Source: Calendula officinalis (Eukaryota > Streptophyta > Magnoliopsida > Asterales > Asteraceae). Taken from it: DNA of 64,000 nt. Below the pieces are notes generated by a model. The model ran no database searches. It had not been told where the DNA came from and worked only from the letters and a program-made list of their open reading frames with translations. The position numbers and the translations under genes are program-made. The DNA is taken from contig OY970832.1 in assembly GCA_963853835.1 (NCBI GenBank), forward strand, positions 7,398,001 to 7,462,000, written 5' to 3'. The first letter of the stretch is position 1. Each line of letters begins with the position of its first letter. Shown piece after piece: positions 1 through 11,932 of this stretch.

Positions 1-143
1 CACAATTATTGTTAATATGCTTATACAATTAATTGTAAAATTTGTACAGTGTAGTACTAAAGTAAAAAATGTAGTTTAGAAATAAATTCTCTCAGATTAT
101 ATAGAAGACACGTGTACTTATTTGATGTTTATTTGGCTTGTAG

Positions 144-1620
144 GGGAACATTATTTCGACTCCTGCCACAATAGGTACTATTCTAGAAGGAATCACGAGA
201 AAGAGTATTATCGACATTGCAAGGGACTTACGGTACAAGGTACACCATTTTGTTCATATTAGTTGGGGATTCTAGATTTCAAAACTGTCCAATATTCGTT
301 CAAGTTGGCTTTGTGGGTTTTAAAAAATAAGGTTTTAAAACGTAACGTGTAGTGTGGCGGCATAATTAAATCTTAGGCTACGACGCACTTTTTAGAATCC
401 TATTAAATAGTACTCCCTCCGTCCCTAAATAAAGTTCCCATTTGTGTTGGGCACAACATTTTAGGAGATAGTTAGTGGTGGAGTATTTGGAATTACTTTT
501 GAATAAAATATAAGGTTTGATTGGAGAGAGAAAGTGTTTTAAGAGATAGTTAGTGGTGAAAGTATTGGTAATAATATTATTATATTAAGTGGGTCCCTTA
601 AGTTTGAGAAATGAGAACTTTATTTAGGGACAAAACTTAAAGGTGAAATGAGAACTTTATTTAGGGACAGAGGGAGTAATATACTATGACTTATGTCATC
701 ATGAATTAGTTTTTACAAAGACATAAAAAAAACACATGATTCACATGCTTAGAATTAAATACCACTACATGACCTACATACCAAAAATCTTAACATTATT
801 ATGTTAAAAGTTTTTGAGAGATAACTTTTTGAAGATTCCAAAATGACATACTATTAAGAGGGTTGAGTGTGATGGATAAAGGTAAATAGCCATCAAAGCG
901 TTGCGTTAGTGTCTCTTCAATTTCCTTTGTTCTTTTCAATTTCACAAACTAAAATATTCATTCACTAATAAGTCATTACACCTCTTTTATAAACTCTATA
1001 AAATATCTCTTTATTCACACCGCACACCAAACACCACCCTAAAAATGCCCCCTTCTCCTCTCTCTGTTGCGCCAGCCATCTCACTTGGACTTTGGCGCTT
1101 ATAAGGTACAATGTAGTGGCTTGAGGGTGGCAACACCAAAGCCTATGCCATACGGAGGATGACGTGTTGGTCCCCGTGATCACACACAATCGTTTAATAT
1201 TTCTGATTATTTTCTTTTATTTTTGATCATCTAAAAAAGTTTTAACTGTTATAGGTTGAAGAACGTTCAATCTCAATAAATGAATTGATGGAAGCCGATG
1301 AAGTTTTCACTACTGGAACAGCTGTTAGTGTTGCTTCTGTTGGTAGCATAACTTACAAAGGTCAAAGGTAAAAAAGAAATAAATGTGATTTTGACACCAA
1401 ATAAATAATTTCAAACACGATAATGTACATTTATTATATCAAATTATATGATATATTAAAGTAATAGTTGTGGCAAATTTTAACTTCACAAATGGTTTTT
1501 TTTTTTAGAGTGGAGTATGACACTGGTGGCTTGGTGAATCAGAAATTATATGAAACGCTAATAGGGATTCAAGTTGGAAAGACCGAAGACAAATATAATT
1601 GGGTCGTTGAGATCGATTAA
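144..1620 (+). CDS. BCAT: Branched-chain amino acid aminotransferase, last three exons (5' part outside window)
   Basis: Three exons in one frame: 144-239, 1255-1367 and 1509-1620, with AG/GT borders and a TAA stop at 1618-1620. They encode the last 106 residues of a fold-type IV PLP enzyme that moves an amino group between leucine, isoleucine or valine and 2-oxoglutarate. Seen in the sequence: GNIISTP..GTILEGITRKSI in the first exon, the phosphate-binding and active-site loop of the family, then EADEVFTTGTAVSVASVGSI, the conserved C-terminal motif, and a normal C-terminus ending VVEID. Upstream exons, including the PLP lysine and any plastid or mitochondrial targeting peptide, lie before base 1, so the compartment cannot be told. 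The intron at 240-1254 carries a Stowaway MITE. No lesion is visible. Family assignment is firm; the isoform is not determined. Confidence 0.93.
411..678. mobile_element. Stowaway-type MITE in BCAT intron
   Basis: The 268-bp segment opens with TACTCCCTCCGTCCCTAAAT and closes with the inverted form (ATTTAGGGACAGAGGGAGTA). TA at both ends is the target duplication. CTCCCTCCGT termini are the hallmark of Stowaway (Tc1/mariner) MITEs in plants. It has no coding capacity and lies in the 240-1254 intron. Confidence 0.9.
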
Positions 1621-1829
1621 ACATCTCAATACTATTATTTTGTAAATGACAAAGTCATTCCCATATAAATTTAAAATAACATTGGTATTAGTCGCAAATC
1701 GTCTTCACTTTTTTCAAGCTTTAATTAAAATAAGAATTCTATAAAATATATGGAAAATAACACACACCAAAATTGACTTATCATGTACACAAACGGAAAA
1801 TAATTTCTTTTAGAATTTTATTTTTATTT

Positions 1830-1920
1830 TTAACGGGCACCTATATCCTAATCTACTCTAAATTGTACAAAGAGAGACTTGAACCCAAAACCTTACAATT
1901 TAAACCAATACCACTATATT
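1830..1920 (-). mobile_element. Possible tRNA-derived SINE remnant
   Basis: Read on the minus strand this stretch has a box A-like TAGTGGTATTGG followed about 30 bases later by a box B-like GGGTTCAAGTCTC, the spacing of a tRNA-derived SINE head. Neither ends nor a target duplication could be fixed. The rest of 1621-2516 is AT-rich with no gene recognised. Confidence 0.45.
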
Positions 1921-2516
1921 ACAAGTTTCAATATTATCAAAAAGTATTATTTTGTATTTATAGTATCATCTCTTCTTTTATACTCTCCCCGTCTTAATAT
2001 TTTTGTACACAAGACAAAAACATATAAATTAAAAAAATATATTTAATATACTGTATAACTAATAAAATTTCATCCTTAACATTTAAAAGGTTTTTAATTG
2101 GTTGAGATTTACATTGGACAATAACTTTAGGTAGTGGTGTAAGTGAGCTGATCATGCTCTACTCAAACTCGACTTGTTAAAAGCTTGACGAAGGCTCAAA
2201 CAAGCTCAACCCTGATTTCGCAAGGCAAAAAAAACTATTATGTACAGATTATATTTATATCATTATGTGTATGTGTATTATACATGACAAAATTCGTATT
2301 AATAAACACCTATGTGATTTTTGAAACTTAGAGATTATTTCCATTTATTTGTAGGGTTTTGCTAATACGTGTACATGGGTATATGATAATGAACCTTTAA
2401 TAAACCAAAATTTTCTTAATTGGAGTAAAATGATATTTATGAGTTATTAATACTTTTATGTTATACTGAATTTGCCCTTATCATAATTAAAAATGAATGT
2501 TTTTTTTATTAATTGG

Positions 2517-2911
2517 GGGGTGTTTGGGATTACTTATTGAAAATGTGTTATGTGTTTTGAAAATTAATAATCAGATAATCAGCGGTTATAAAACGTGATT
2601 TTGAAAAATAATGTTTGGATTTGTTTATGTTGTTTCAAATCGCGATAATCAGATAATCGGTTTTTTAGTGTTTGGCAAACATGATTATTAATTTGTTTAG
2701 ATAATAGATAAAATCCAAATAATCCGTTTTCAAAACACAATAAGCACCTACCAATCTACTTTTTCAAAACTTCATTTTGAGAGCTAAAAAACACAAATAA
2801 TTGATTATTTCATACATTTTGACTAAGACTAATTTTAGATTATTCATTTATTTGCGTTTTCAAAACATAATAAGCAGGTAATCTAATTCAAATCGCAATC
2901 TTAAACACCCT
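2517..2911. mobile_element. MITE with GGGTGTTTGGGATTR-type termini
   Basis: About 395 bp bounded by imperfect inverted repeats: GGGGTGTTTGGGATTAC on the left and the complement of CAATCTTAAACACCCTC on the right. Inside are several inverted copies of GATAATCAG/CTGATTATC-like words, so the whole can fold on itself. No ORF. The superfamily is uncertain because no clear target duplication was found. Confidence 0.6.
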
Positions 2912-2938
2912 CAATATAAGGACATGAAACAAATACAT

Positions 2939-3252
2939 ACTTCCTCCGATTCAAAATAAGTGATACAATTTGGGTTTCACGGTTTTTGAGGCAAAAAAAT
3001 TATAATGAGGGTTAAATTAGATTAATTGGATGGTTAGTGGGGAATAGGTCCCATAATTTTTGAATAAAGTAAGGTTAATGATGTTTAAAAGTAAAAAGTA
3101 AGGGTATAAGGGTCATTTCACTTTATAAAGTAGATAGTTAGTGGGTGTGAATCTCACTATTTTTACCAAATAAGATAAAATTTTAAAATTTATCACTTAT
3201 TTTGAATTACCTAAATATAAAAAGTATATCACTTATTTTGAATCGAAGAGAA
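2939..3252. mobile_element. Stowaway-like MITE, second family
   Basis: The left end reads CTTCCTCCGATTCAAAATAA followed by GTGATA, and the right end gives the inverted form with a few mismatches (TATCACTTATTTTGAATCGA then AGAGAA). The length of about 310 bp and lack of coding sequence fit a degenerate Stowaway MITE. It differs in sequence from the one in the BCAT intron. Confidence 0.7.
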
Positions 3253-3278
3253 AAATCCCTTATTTGTATAGTAAAAAG

Positions 3279-4056
3279 TAGGGGTGTCAAATTTGTACCG
3301 AATAAAACCAGGCAACATGCTACCAACCATACTAATAATAGTTGGTAGCCAATATGTTGGTAGCCAACATGTTTGGTTTGTAGTACCGTACCAATTGTGT
3401 AATCATGGTACGGTAATGGTATAAAAATTTTAAATACCATGGTATACCGTACCAACCAAGATATATATATTATATGATTTTTAGTTTAATATATTATACC
3501 AAACTAACAACCTATTTGCCGAAGATTCCAATTAAATATTATAGTATACGATATTTTATTTAAATTATAGATGTGCCCAAAAAAATATTTCTGAAACTAA
3601 TATATAAATAATAACACTTACTTATTTTATCATTGAAACTAATAATATCTTTGAAATTATAATATTTTATCTCTACATTTACACAAATCAGTGATTCAGT
3701 ACGACAAGATATCTACATCTTTTATTACTTTATCGTACTAGATTATGTCTATATAGCACATAACATATTATATCATTTTGATTATTTTGTTTCCATGTTC
3801 AGAACACTCGTTAATATGTTTAACTGATCGATAATGATAAAATATCATTGTTTTTTTTGTTATTAATTTTTTTTTAATTTCATATGAGTTAGTGATGTTG
3901 GTATATACCATTACCAATTTGTACCAACTAAGATTGTTGGTAGCCAAATAAATTGGTACCAAATAAACTTGGTATGATAATGATAGCTAAATCAGTATAT
4001 CAATTATAGTTGGTATGATAAACGGTATGAATAAAATATACGTACCATGTTCTCCG
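3279..4056. mobile_element. Candidate hAT-like non-autonomous element upstream of the HhH gene
   Basis: The segment starts TAGGGGTGTCAAA, a typical hAT terminus, and is bracketed by two exact copies of GTAAAAAG (3271-3278 and 4057-4064), the right length for a hAT target duplication. The right terminus has decayed. The interior holds many palindromic GTTGGTAGCCAA and GGTACGGTA words and no ORF. The right end lies only 86 bp before the ATG at 4143. Confidence 0.55.
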
Positions 4057-4142
4057 GTAAAAAGTTGTACTTTTAATTGACTCCTTGAAGTAATAACAGT
4101 TCCCCACTCTTTTAACTAGCAAACTAGGTTGCTCCGACACAG

Positions 4143-5064
4143 ATGGAGTTCAAGAGCTCTGACGTGAATCAATGGAAGGAAGCTTTATCCGCATACGATA
4201 CCAGAATCGAGTCCATCGGTAAGCCCAATCTCGTATCCTTAGACCAATTCTACTGCAAAGAGCTACCAACTCTCATTCACCAACGAAACCCTAATCCTCA
4301 TATCACCACTCCCGAGCTCTCCAAACTCATGCAATGGAAGCTCACTCGCGGAAAATGGAGGTTTTAATCGTCTCCTTTTCAATCCTATATTACCTGATTT
4401 CCGAATTATTAGTGTTCATTTTGGTCCTATTTTACTTAATCGAACAGTATAATCTTATGATTTTAATCGATTGCAGACCACGTTTGTTGGATTTCGTATC
4501 ATCGCTAGATGAGGAAACCGTGATATCTGCTTCACAGAAGGCTTTCAAAGCCTTACCTAACATTTCAAAAGCTATTTCTGAGCTTACGGTGTTGAAAGGT
4601 GTTGGTCCTGCAACTGCATCTGCTGTTTTAGCTGCTTATGCACCTGATGTTGCACCTTTCATGTCTGATGAGGTACAAATTAGTATTTTTCTTATATTGT
4701 AAATTATTAAAAGCTTAACACATTATTAAATTTTTTTACCCAAATTTGGATGATGTAGGCAATGGTGGCAGCTCTTGGAAATTCAAAAGAATATACATTG
4801 AAACAATACCTTGTATTTGTTGACAAACTGCAGGCCAAAGCAAAGGTTTGTTTTAGCAAGAACATCTTTTTGGTTAGAAATATGATAAATTGAGCAATGG
4901 TTTTTTTTTTTTTTTTTTTTTTCATATAGGAATTAAGTGAAAATGGGGATTTGTTTACACCCTCAGATGTAGAAAGAGCTTTATGGAGTTGTGCCATAGG
5001 AGCCAAGTTTGTAGCATCACCTAAGAGTGATATAAGCTCGAGTAAAAAGAAGAGGAAACGGTGA
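4143..5064 (+). CDS. Small helix-hairpin-helix protein, 211 aa, four exons
   Basis: Exons 4143-4360, 4477-4672, 4759-4845 and 4930-5064 join in frame across GT/AG introns into a 211-residue protein. The start is the first ATG of the open frame. The one motif recognised is a helix-hairpin-helix at residues 111-127 (VLKGVGPATASAVLAAY), which in DNA glycosylases and other repair proteins grips the DNA backbone without sequence specificity. The catalytic lysine/aspartate of an HhH-GPD glycosylase is not evident, so an enzyme function is not claimed. The C-terminus is strongly basic (KKKRKR at 206-211) and could be a nuclear localisation signal. The N-terminal third has WKEALSAYD and a KLMQWKLTRGKWR segment. 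It looks like a conserved but uncharacterised plant protein; all splice sites are sound and no lesion is seen. The stop is TGA. Confidence 0.85.
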
Positions 5065-7019
5065 CTATAATCTAACCTAGTTTTGTAATGTTTCTGGTAA
5101 GTTATCTTTTAATTAGAAATAGTGGCTTTAATCCCTTGTAATGTTTTATCTAATTATTTTTAATTTGAGCGGGTGACTCTCTGCAATTTCTTGTTTTACA
5201 CTCTTGTCACCAGAAGCGTTTAGACGATCAACATTTTATGAACTAGGATTAAGATTGGAGTTGACTTATGTCCAAATTGCCTAGTGCTTTTTAAATATGT
5301 TGATACTTCCCTCCAATTTGAATTTAATTAAAATGGGGTATAATTACCAATCTTCGACTTACCTCCCAGACAACTCATTACTTGAATGCTATAAATATCT
5401 CAAGAGTCATCAAGGCATAGAGGTGAGTGTTCCTTTAAAATTATCTAATCTGCTCTTTTTACATTTTCCATTTATGGGGCAGTTTCTATTTACTTGAGAT
5501 GTTCAGTATAATATGAATACCCTTTCTTAATGCATCTTCTGTAGGGAAATAGGTACGTCTTTTCCATATGCTATGCTTTTTTGGCAAAATTTCAATTCAA
5601 GAATTTCACTTTGCTCATATTTCAAGCCCCACTATTCTAATTCTTGACTAATAGCCGAATTATTTTATTAAGTTGCGTGTTTGGGACTAGTATTTTGTAT
5701 CATATATTAGTTTTTTAAGGTTAAAATTTTTCAAATAAGCAATGTAAATTCCCTGTAGATCAAAATGAACAATGCTGTTTTGATCCTAACGGCAATGATG
5801 TTATTTTGTTTTGGATATGGAACCTAATTTGGATTATAAGAAAATTGTTTTTGGTGATTTTGTTATTATTTTTTTTTATTTTGAGTATATTATTAAATAT
5901 TTAGATTGGCTTCTTTTAAAGAAAGTGATTCCGTTTTTTAAGTGCATGTGCTATTCTTGGCTGAATTAGAATGTTTTACTTGTTCATGAAGGTTGGAACA
6001 TATGACTTGCTATGTAATATAAAATTATATATCTATTCATTTGTTAGCTATCTAAAATTTAATTTGTTAAAGTTGAAATATATGAATGTATCACAATGCT
6101 AATAAAAAAAACAAATATTTTCTAAACGTATTTTTATTTTTAGTAGCTATTTTTGTAAGAATACTTTAAACAAGACGATGAGAGCATTAAATATGAGAGT
6201 AGAAAATTGAGAGCATATAATATGAGAGTAGAAAATTGAGAGATGGTATTGGTTTATACTAAATTCTCTTAATTATTTTCCTACTTATTTGATCAGTATA
6301 AATATTTAAATTATAGGATGAGATCAAGGATAAAGTAGAAAGATTTAGTAAGAATTAATATGATTTTTTTTTATAAAATTTCTTTACTTCAATTTTATAA
6401 TTACCAAGGATTACCTTACATTTTAACGGATTCATTTTAATTGCTTTCTCCAGAAAAGTAATTTAAGTTTTAGTAAGTTGTATTAGTACTATACATGGCA
6501 TGAAATAATACGTCAGTACTTCAACCACCTTTACTAAATATTTTTTTCTAGTTAGATTCGTGTGCAAATGGTACAAAACTTATTATTATTATTGTTATGA
6601 CCATATTATTATTTTAGCAGCATTATCATTTCCTTCATCGACGTGTTTCCTCTTTTACTTTAAGATAGTTATGGGGTCTTTTATTCCTTCAAATAAAAAT
6701 ACGAGTGAAAAAAGTGTGTGATCATCCTGAAATTAGTCGGTTTGTAAAATGGATCATAAAAAGCGTGTGATTGAGAAAAACAATAAGATGTTTAATTCTT
6801 AGAGAGGTAATTTAAAAAAATGGTAACAAAATTGAACCAAAAAACCAATAGGCACAACTTAAAATCTTATCTTATTATGCTATAAATCAAAACAAATACT
6901 TGTATCATTTTGAATTACATTGTTTTTCTAGCATATGCCGAATATGTTAAGATATCATTGCATAGTAATTAGTATTCGTGTAAAAGGAGTGTGTATATTA
7001 TTATCCTTAATTTCTATTC
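5065..7019. other. AT-rich intergenic DNA, no gene recognised
   Basis: This holds the 3' flank of the HhH gene and the upstream region of the transporter. Short ORFs here have no family signature. At 6179-6241 a word of about 30 bp (AATATGAGAGTAGAAAATTG) occurs twice in tandem. Nothing else could be supported. Confidence 0.6.
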
Positions 7020-7165
7020 TAGATAAGGGTTGCAGATTTTCGAAAATTGTAAGTTCGTATTATATTCCTAATTACCACCCATGTTCACGACGGGACTCGA
7101 ATTTTTGACCTAAATGTTGAGAGGCAAATCGTATACCACTAGGACAAAGGCCTTTCGAAGAATTT
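7020..7165 (-). mobile_element. tRNA-derived SINE remnant
   Basis: On the minus strand, CCTAGTGGTATACG (box A-like) is followed after about 30 bases by ATTCGAGTCCCG (box B-like), then a tail region. This is the layout of plant tRNA-derived SINEs such as the Au family. It lies about 180 bp before the transporter start. No target duplication was identified. Confidence 0.55.
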
Positions 7166-7347
7166 GCAATGTTATAAAGAAATTTTAAGCTATTAAATGC
7201 TTTAGAAAAGAAAAAAACCTAAATTAAAATTCTATTTTACAGATATTTATGCAATATGCCCCTATATGCAACTGTGCAGACAAAAAAACGTTGCTAATTG
7301 ACATCAAATCCACCCTGTTATCGCATCTTCACCAAATATTCAACAAA

Positions 7348-10300
7348 ATGCCGTTTGCCGGCGACCGGAAACACCGCCGGATCCTCAGGTCAAACCCTCT
7401 CCTCCCCCAGAATCTTCATAACAATGAAGCTTCCGCCACACTGTCGGAATCCGGTTTTTCCGGCGCCTCGTTCTCTGGCGCTGTCTTTAATCTGTCGACA
7501 ACGATCGTAGGTGCTGGAATCATGGCCCTCCCAGCCACTCTGAAGCAGTTAGGGATGATTCCTGGTCTGATTGTCATAATTTTGGCCGGCATCTTGACGG
7601 AATCATCAGTTGATATGATACTTAGGTTCAGCAGAGCTTCTAAATCTAACTCATACTCCGGCCTAGTTGGAGACGCGTTTGGTGGTGCCGGAAGGACGCT
7701 TTTACAGGTCGGCATTGTTGTTAATAATCTCGGATTGCTCGTCGTTTACATGATCATTATCGGTACTTCCGGACTATTTCATTGCCTTGATTTACGTAAA
7801 CCGTTATTTGCTACTTTACCTAACTAATTTCCTGCCTTCCATCAATGATCCAATTCACTAAAAATCAAGTTAATTTGCCATATTGAGCTACGAATTTAGG
7901 TTTTCAAGTTGTTAAAAGCTACGCCACATGATCAATTTCGTTTATTTTACAAATTTTCTAAATTGACCTGCTCTCTAGTTATTATTGTTAGTTCTGTTTC
8001 TAATTCTTCATAGTTCATAATCAATTCGATTTGAGAACATTTTGGTGCATCAGATCAGATGATTTATCGTTTTTGTCATGATAATTAGTTAATCTCGGTT
8101 CTGTATTTTACTCAAATAGTATTCCATTTGTCGAGGATTACATATTTTTCAAGTTAACATATAGTGTATATACCATGAAAAAAGTTACTTACAAGAGGAC
8201 AACTTCATTCCAACGAAATTGGACACAAAAATCATAACACATGGATGATCCCTGATGCTTGACACATTTATGCCTACCATAGCATGTGATGTTTATATAA
8301 AAGAGGCACATTTTTTAGCACTTATGTAATCAAATCTGCATAAAAAAATGAGCTAATCATTGGATTTAATTACTATGCTTCCACACTCCATGAAATATGA
8401 AAATTTTATGGATGAATAAACGATGCAAGAATAATGTGATTATAAACCGTGTGGCTGTTTGTTTCAGGTGATGTGTTATCTGGAACATGGTCAGAAGGAG
8501 AACAACATTTGGGAGTAATGCAGGAATGGTTTGGTCAACGTTGGTGGACCACACGTTCAGTCTTGCTGCTTTTAACAACCCTAATTATTTTTTCTCCTTT
8601 AATATCCTTTAAACGTGTAGGTGAGTTGGTAATTGTAAGAGATATGAATATATGATAGTGTATAAACATGATTTATGCTTAATATTTTTTGGGTTTTTCT
8701 AACACGTGCCCCCTAAGCACATGTTAGGGTGTATTAATGAACTTTAATCTTCCAAAAAAAAAACACAAAACTCATTTAATGCATTACCTAAAACCACTAA
8801 AATTTGGCTTTATTAATGTTTATTGCTGCAACTTTAAAAATTTTGGACTTCATTAATGTACCCTAACATGTGCCTAGGAGGCACATGTTAGAAAAACCCA
8901 TATTTCTTTTGTTTAATGTTGCTAGATTCATTAAGATACACGTCAGCATTATCAGTGGGATTAGCAGTTGTATTTGTGGTAATCACAGCTGGAATAACCA
9001 TAACTAAAATAGTCAATGGAAGTATTAAAATGCCACGTTTGCAGCCTAAACTTGTCGATCAAGCATCGTTTTTAAAGCTTTTCACAACTGTTCCCATACT
9101 AGTTACTGCCTATATCTGCCACCATAATGGTAACATTTTATACCTTTTTTTCTTTTCATCTATAATTGTTAAATTAACATACTTTATGTCATATTTTTCA
9201 CAGTTCATCCAATAGACAACGAATTAAAAGATCCAAACCAAATGAAATCAATAGTGAAAACATCAATGATATTATGTTCATCAGTTTATGTTGCAACAAG
9301 TTTTTTCGGTTTCCTACTCTTTGGTGATCATACACAAGATGATGTTCTTGCTAATTTTGATGGTGATTTGGGAATTCCTTATAGCTCATTCATTAATGAT
9401 GTTGTGAGAATAAGTTATTGTCTCCATTTAATGCTCGTTTTCCCAATTGTTTTTTTCTCGTTAAGGATTAATCTTGATGGAATTCTTTTTCCTTATGCAA
9501 AAGTTCCAATTGGTTTTGATAATCGAAGGTTTGTTCTGGTGACGGTTTTTTTAATGAGTTTCATTTTTCTTGGAGCAAATTTTGTTCCTAGTATTTGGGA
9601 TGCTTTTCAGTTTACTGGTGCAACGGCTACTGTTTCTGTTGGTTTTATTTTTCCAGCTGCTGTTGCCCTAAGGTTAGTCGGTTCTTATTTACTTTTTACG
9701 ATGTAAATAGTTTTTTTTTTAAGCTTTTTTTTAAGAATTTACTTATTTGCGCTGTTTAATGATTGAGGATGTTAGTTTTGAGCTACCAGAGTCCTAAAAT
9801 AATATTGGTAAAATTGGGTGGGCTGGTTAACTGGTTGGATCCAATTAGTTTGGCGTGAAACAAATTTTGTCCAAAAGTTGTAGATTTTGTCTAAAAGAAT
9901 TAGTGTGTCAAGAATGATTAAATAAATCGTCCATGTGGTTTGCTTGGAATTTTAAATTTCATCCCTTGACTTTTATTAATACAAGGATAGTCCATAATTT
10001 TGAAACTTATAACACTAGTGCTCTCTAAAACAATATAGGCCATTAAGTTATAGGGATCATTGATGTTACAAGTAGGGGTGAGCATAGCAGGGTATTCGCC
10101 GGTTCCGACCGGAACCGGAACCGGAACCTCTTGTACCGGTTCCTCAATTTTCGGAACCGGAACCTCCGGTTCCGGTGCCGGTTACCCTGTCTCTATAATC
10201 GTAAAATTAAAATAAGATGTAAAGCTTAAATATTAATCATTTTTTTATCATTTTATCTAATAATCTTTGAATAATCATAAATTCCAAACACTAAAACATA

Positions 10301-11207
10301 TGACTGTCTAATTATTATATTGTTAAAACGCTATATTTAGACTAATTAAGTCTAAACTCATTCAAAATTAAATAAAATTTATCATATTGTTAAATTTGGA
10401 CATTAATTTCTCAAATATATAATATTTTAACAAAAATAGACCGAATAATCGCCGGTTCCGGTTATCCACTGGTTACCGGTTCCTAAATTTTGAGAACCGG
10501 AACCTCTTAGGGCGGTTCCATAATTTCATGAACCGGAACCGCCGGTTCCAAAGCGGTTCCGGTTCCAATTCCGGTTACCCGCTTTTTCTGCTCACCCCTA
10601 GTTACAAGATCTACAAATTTCATAATTAGGGTCCTTGATATTACAAATTTCAAAATTAGGGACTATCCATGTAATAGAAAAAGTCGAGGGATGAAATCTA
10701 AAATTTCTTACAAACCACATGACGCTTTATTTATTTACTCTATTTTTAATAGTTATCTAATTATTTGAATACAATGGAATTGGGAGGTCTTATGCATTAA
10801 AACACAATTTAGACGATTTTCTACCCATTTGACCCATAGTTGTTTGCTATTTAATTTTCTGATTTGACCCATTAGTGATAAAACTTAATCCAAATAGACC
10901 CATCAATAATTAATACGGTCGAAATTGGCACCTCTAAATGGTATGTATGTTTTTCTATGTTTCCAAAAAAGTTACGTATGTTTTTCTTAGAATGAAATGT
11001 TAAAGTTGAAGGAACAGAAATCTTGTATTGGGTTTAATTAATTAAATTAAAATGAATGTTATGCTATGGTGTTACAGGGACATTCATGGTATTGCAACAA
11101 AAAAGGACAGAAGAGTATCATGGGTGATGATAATATTGGCGATATCATCAAGCTTTATGGCAATCTTTAGTGACATTTATTCTTTCTTCATTACCACTTC
11201 AGATTAA
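7348..11207 (+). CDS. AVT6: Vacuolar-type amino acid transporter, AVT6-like (SLC38/AAAP family), five exons
   Basis: Exons 7348-7762, 8468-8620, 8926-9129, 9204-9672 and 11078-11207 total 1371 bases, exactly 457 codons, giving 456 residues, the usual size for this family. An in-frame ATG at 7249 would add 33 residues; 7348 is preferred because the protein then starts with the short basic tail MPFAGDRKHRR seen in relatives. Diagnostic stretches are SGAVFNLSTTIVGAGIMALP (residues 43-62, first membrane helix), VYMIIIGDVLSG, SALSVGLAVVFVVITAGI, LCSSVYVATSFFGFLLFGD and SIWDAFQFTGATATVSVGFI. About eleven hydrophobic helices can be traced. AVT6 proteins are proton-coupled exporters of amino acids, mainly acidic ones, from the vacuole; that role is inferred from family membership. 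Introns 2 and 4 carry MITEs that leave the splice sites intact. No lesion is seen. Confidence 0.93.
8691..8899. mobile_element. Mutator-like MITE in AVT6 intron 2
   Basis: A 209-bp element with long inverted termini: GGGTTTTTCTAACACGTGCC on the left and the complement of CATGTTAGAAAAACCC on the right, both including a copy of the ACATGTTAG word. It is flanked by ATATTTTTT and ATATTTCTT, a 9-bp target duplication with one mismatch, which points to the Mutator superfamily. The next exon starts at 8926, only 26 bp on. Confidence 0.75.
10073..10600. mobile_element. hAT MITE, copy 1, in AVT6 intron 4
   Basis: The 528-bp element starts TAGGGGTGAGCA and ends TGCTCACCCCTA, perfect inverted termini. 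It is flanked by exact 8-bp duplications GTTACAAG (10065-10072 and 10601-10608), as expected for hAT. Clusters of GGAACCGGAACC and CGGTTCCGG repeats lie just inside both ends, with AT-rich DNA between. No ORF. Confidence 0.93.
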
Positions 11208-11601
11208 TCATTCATATAATCCCAATTTATATAAGTTTCATAGCCACTCCAATTTCACACACAAATATGAATTGAATGTGGATAGTATTTGTTCATCTGT
11301 TAAAGCAAATCCGATGAAATGAGACAAGTAAATGAAGGTATACAAATTTCAATTTGTTTTAATATATATATACAAGTGCAATGAATTTTGACTTTTGATC
11401 AATTTTGTTATTAACGTTACAGCATTATTAACCTTGGGTTTATCGTGAATTTGGTTATGATTTTAAGATTACTAGTATAGTGTAAGTTTGAACCACATTG
11501 GTTATGATTTTAAGGTTCCTCTCAACAACAATACGCTGCACTATTGTAACTATCAATATGAACCACATTCAAAATAGAGTTCTATTTTCAAACATTTCCA
11601 C

Positions 11602-11633
<32 letters not shown>

Positions 11634-11649
11634 ATTTCAGGGTTGAATG

Positions 11650-11932
11650 TACTTCATCCGATTGTTTTTCAATGACACACTTTTCATTTTTATCAATTTT
11701 AAAATAATTGTTATACTTTGTTAATTTACTTCATTTGGTAAATTGTAGTGAGACTCACACCTACCAACTATCTCATTTAATCTAGTGAAATGACAATAAC
11801 AGTATCACCCTTACTTAGTAGCGGGGTTCATACCAATTAACTATCTACTTTAATTTATTATCCTTCCTCATAATCTTTTAACTCCAAATCCGGAAATAGA
11901 ATAATTTATCACTTAAAAAATCGAAGGAAGTA
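11650..11932. mobile_element. Stowaway-like MITE 3' of AVT6
   Basis: About 283 bp running from TACTTCATCCGATT to the inverted end AATCGAAGGAAGTA, with TA at both borders. Internal sequence resembles the 2939-3252 element (a GTGAGACTCACACC region and an AATTTATCACTT terminus). Just upstream, near 11605-11631, is an A homopolymer of roughly 27 bases. Confidence 0.72.

Noticed and set aside
965..1189. 74-codon minus-strand ORF in the BCAT intron
   Set aside because: Lies wholly in an intron, has no motif, and codes opposite to the host gene.
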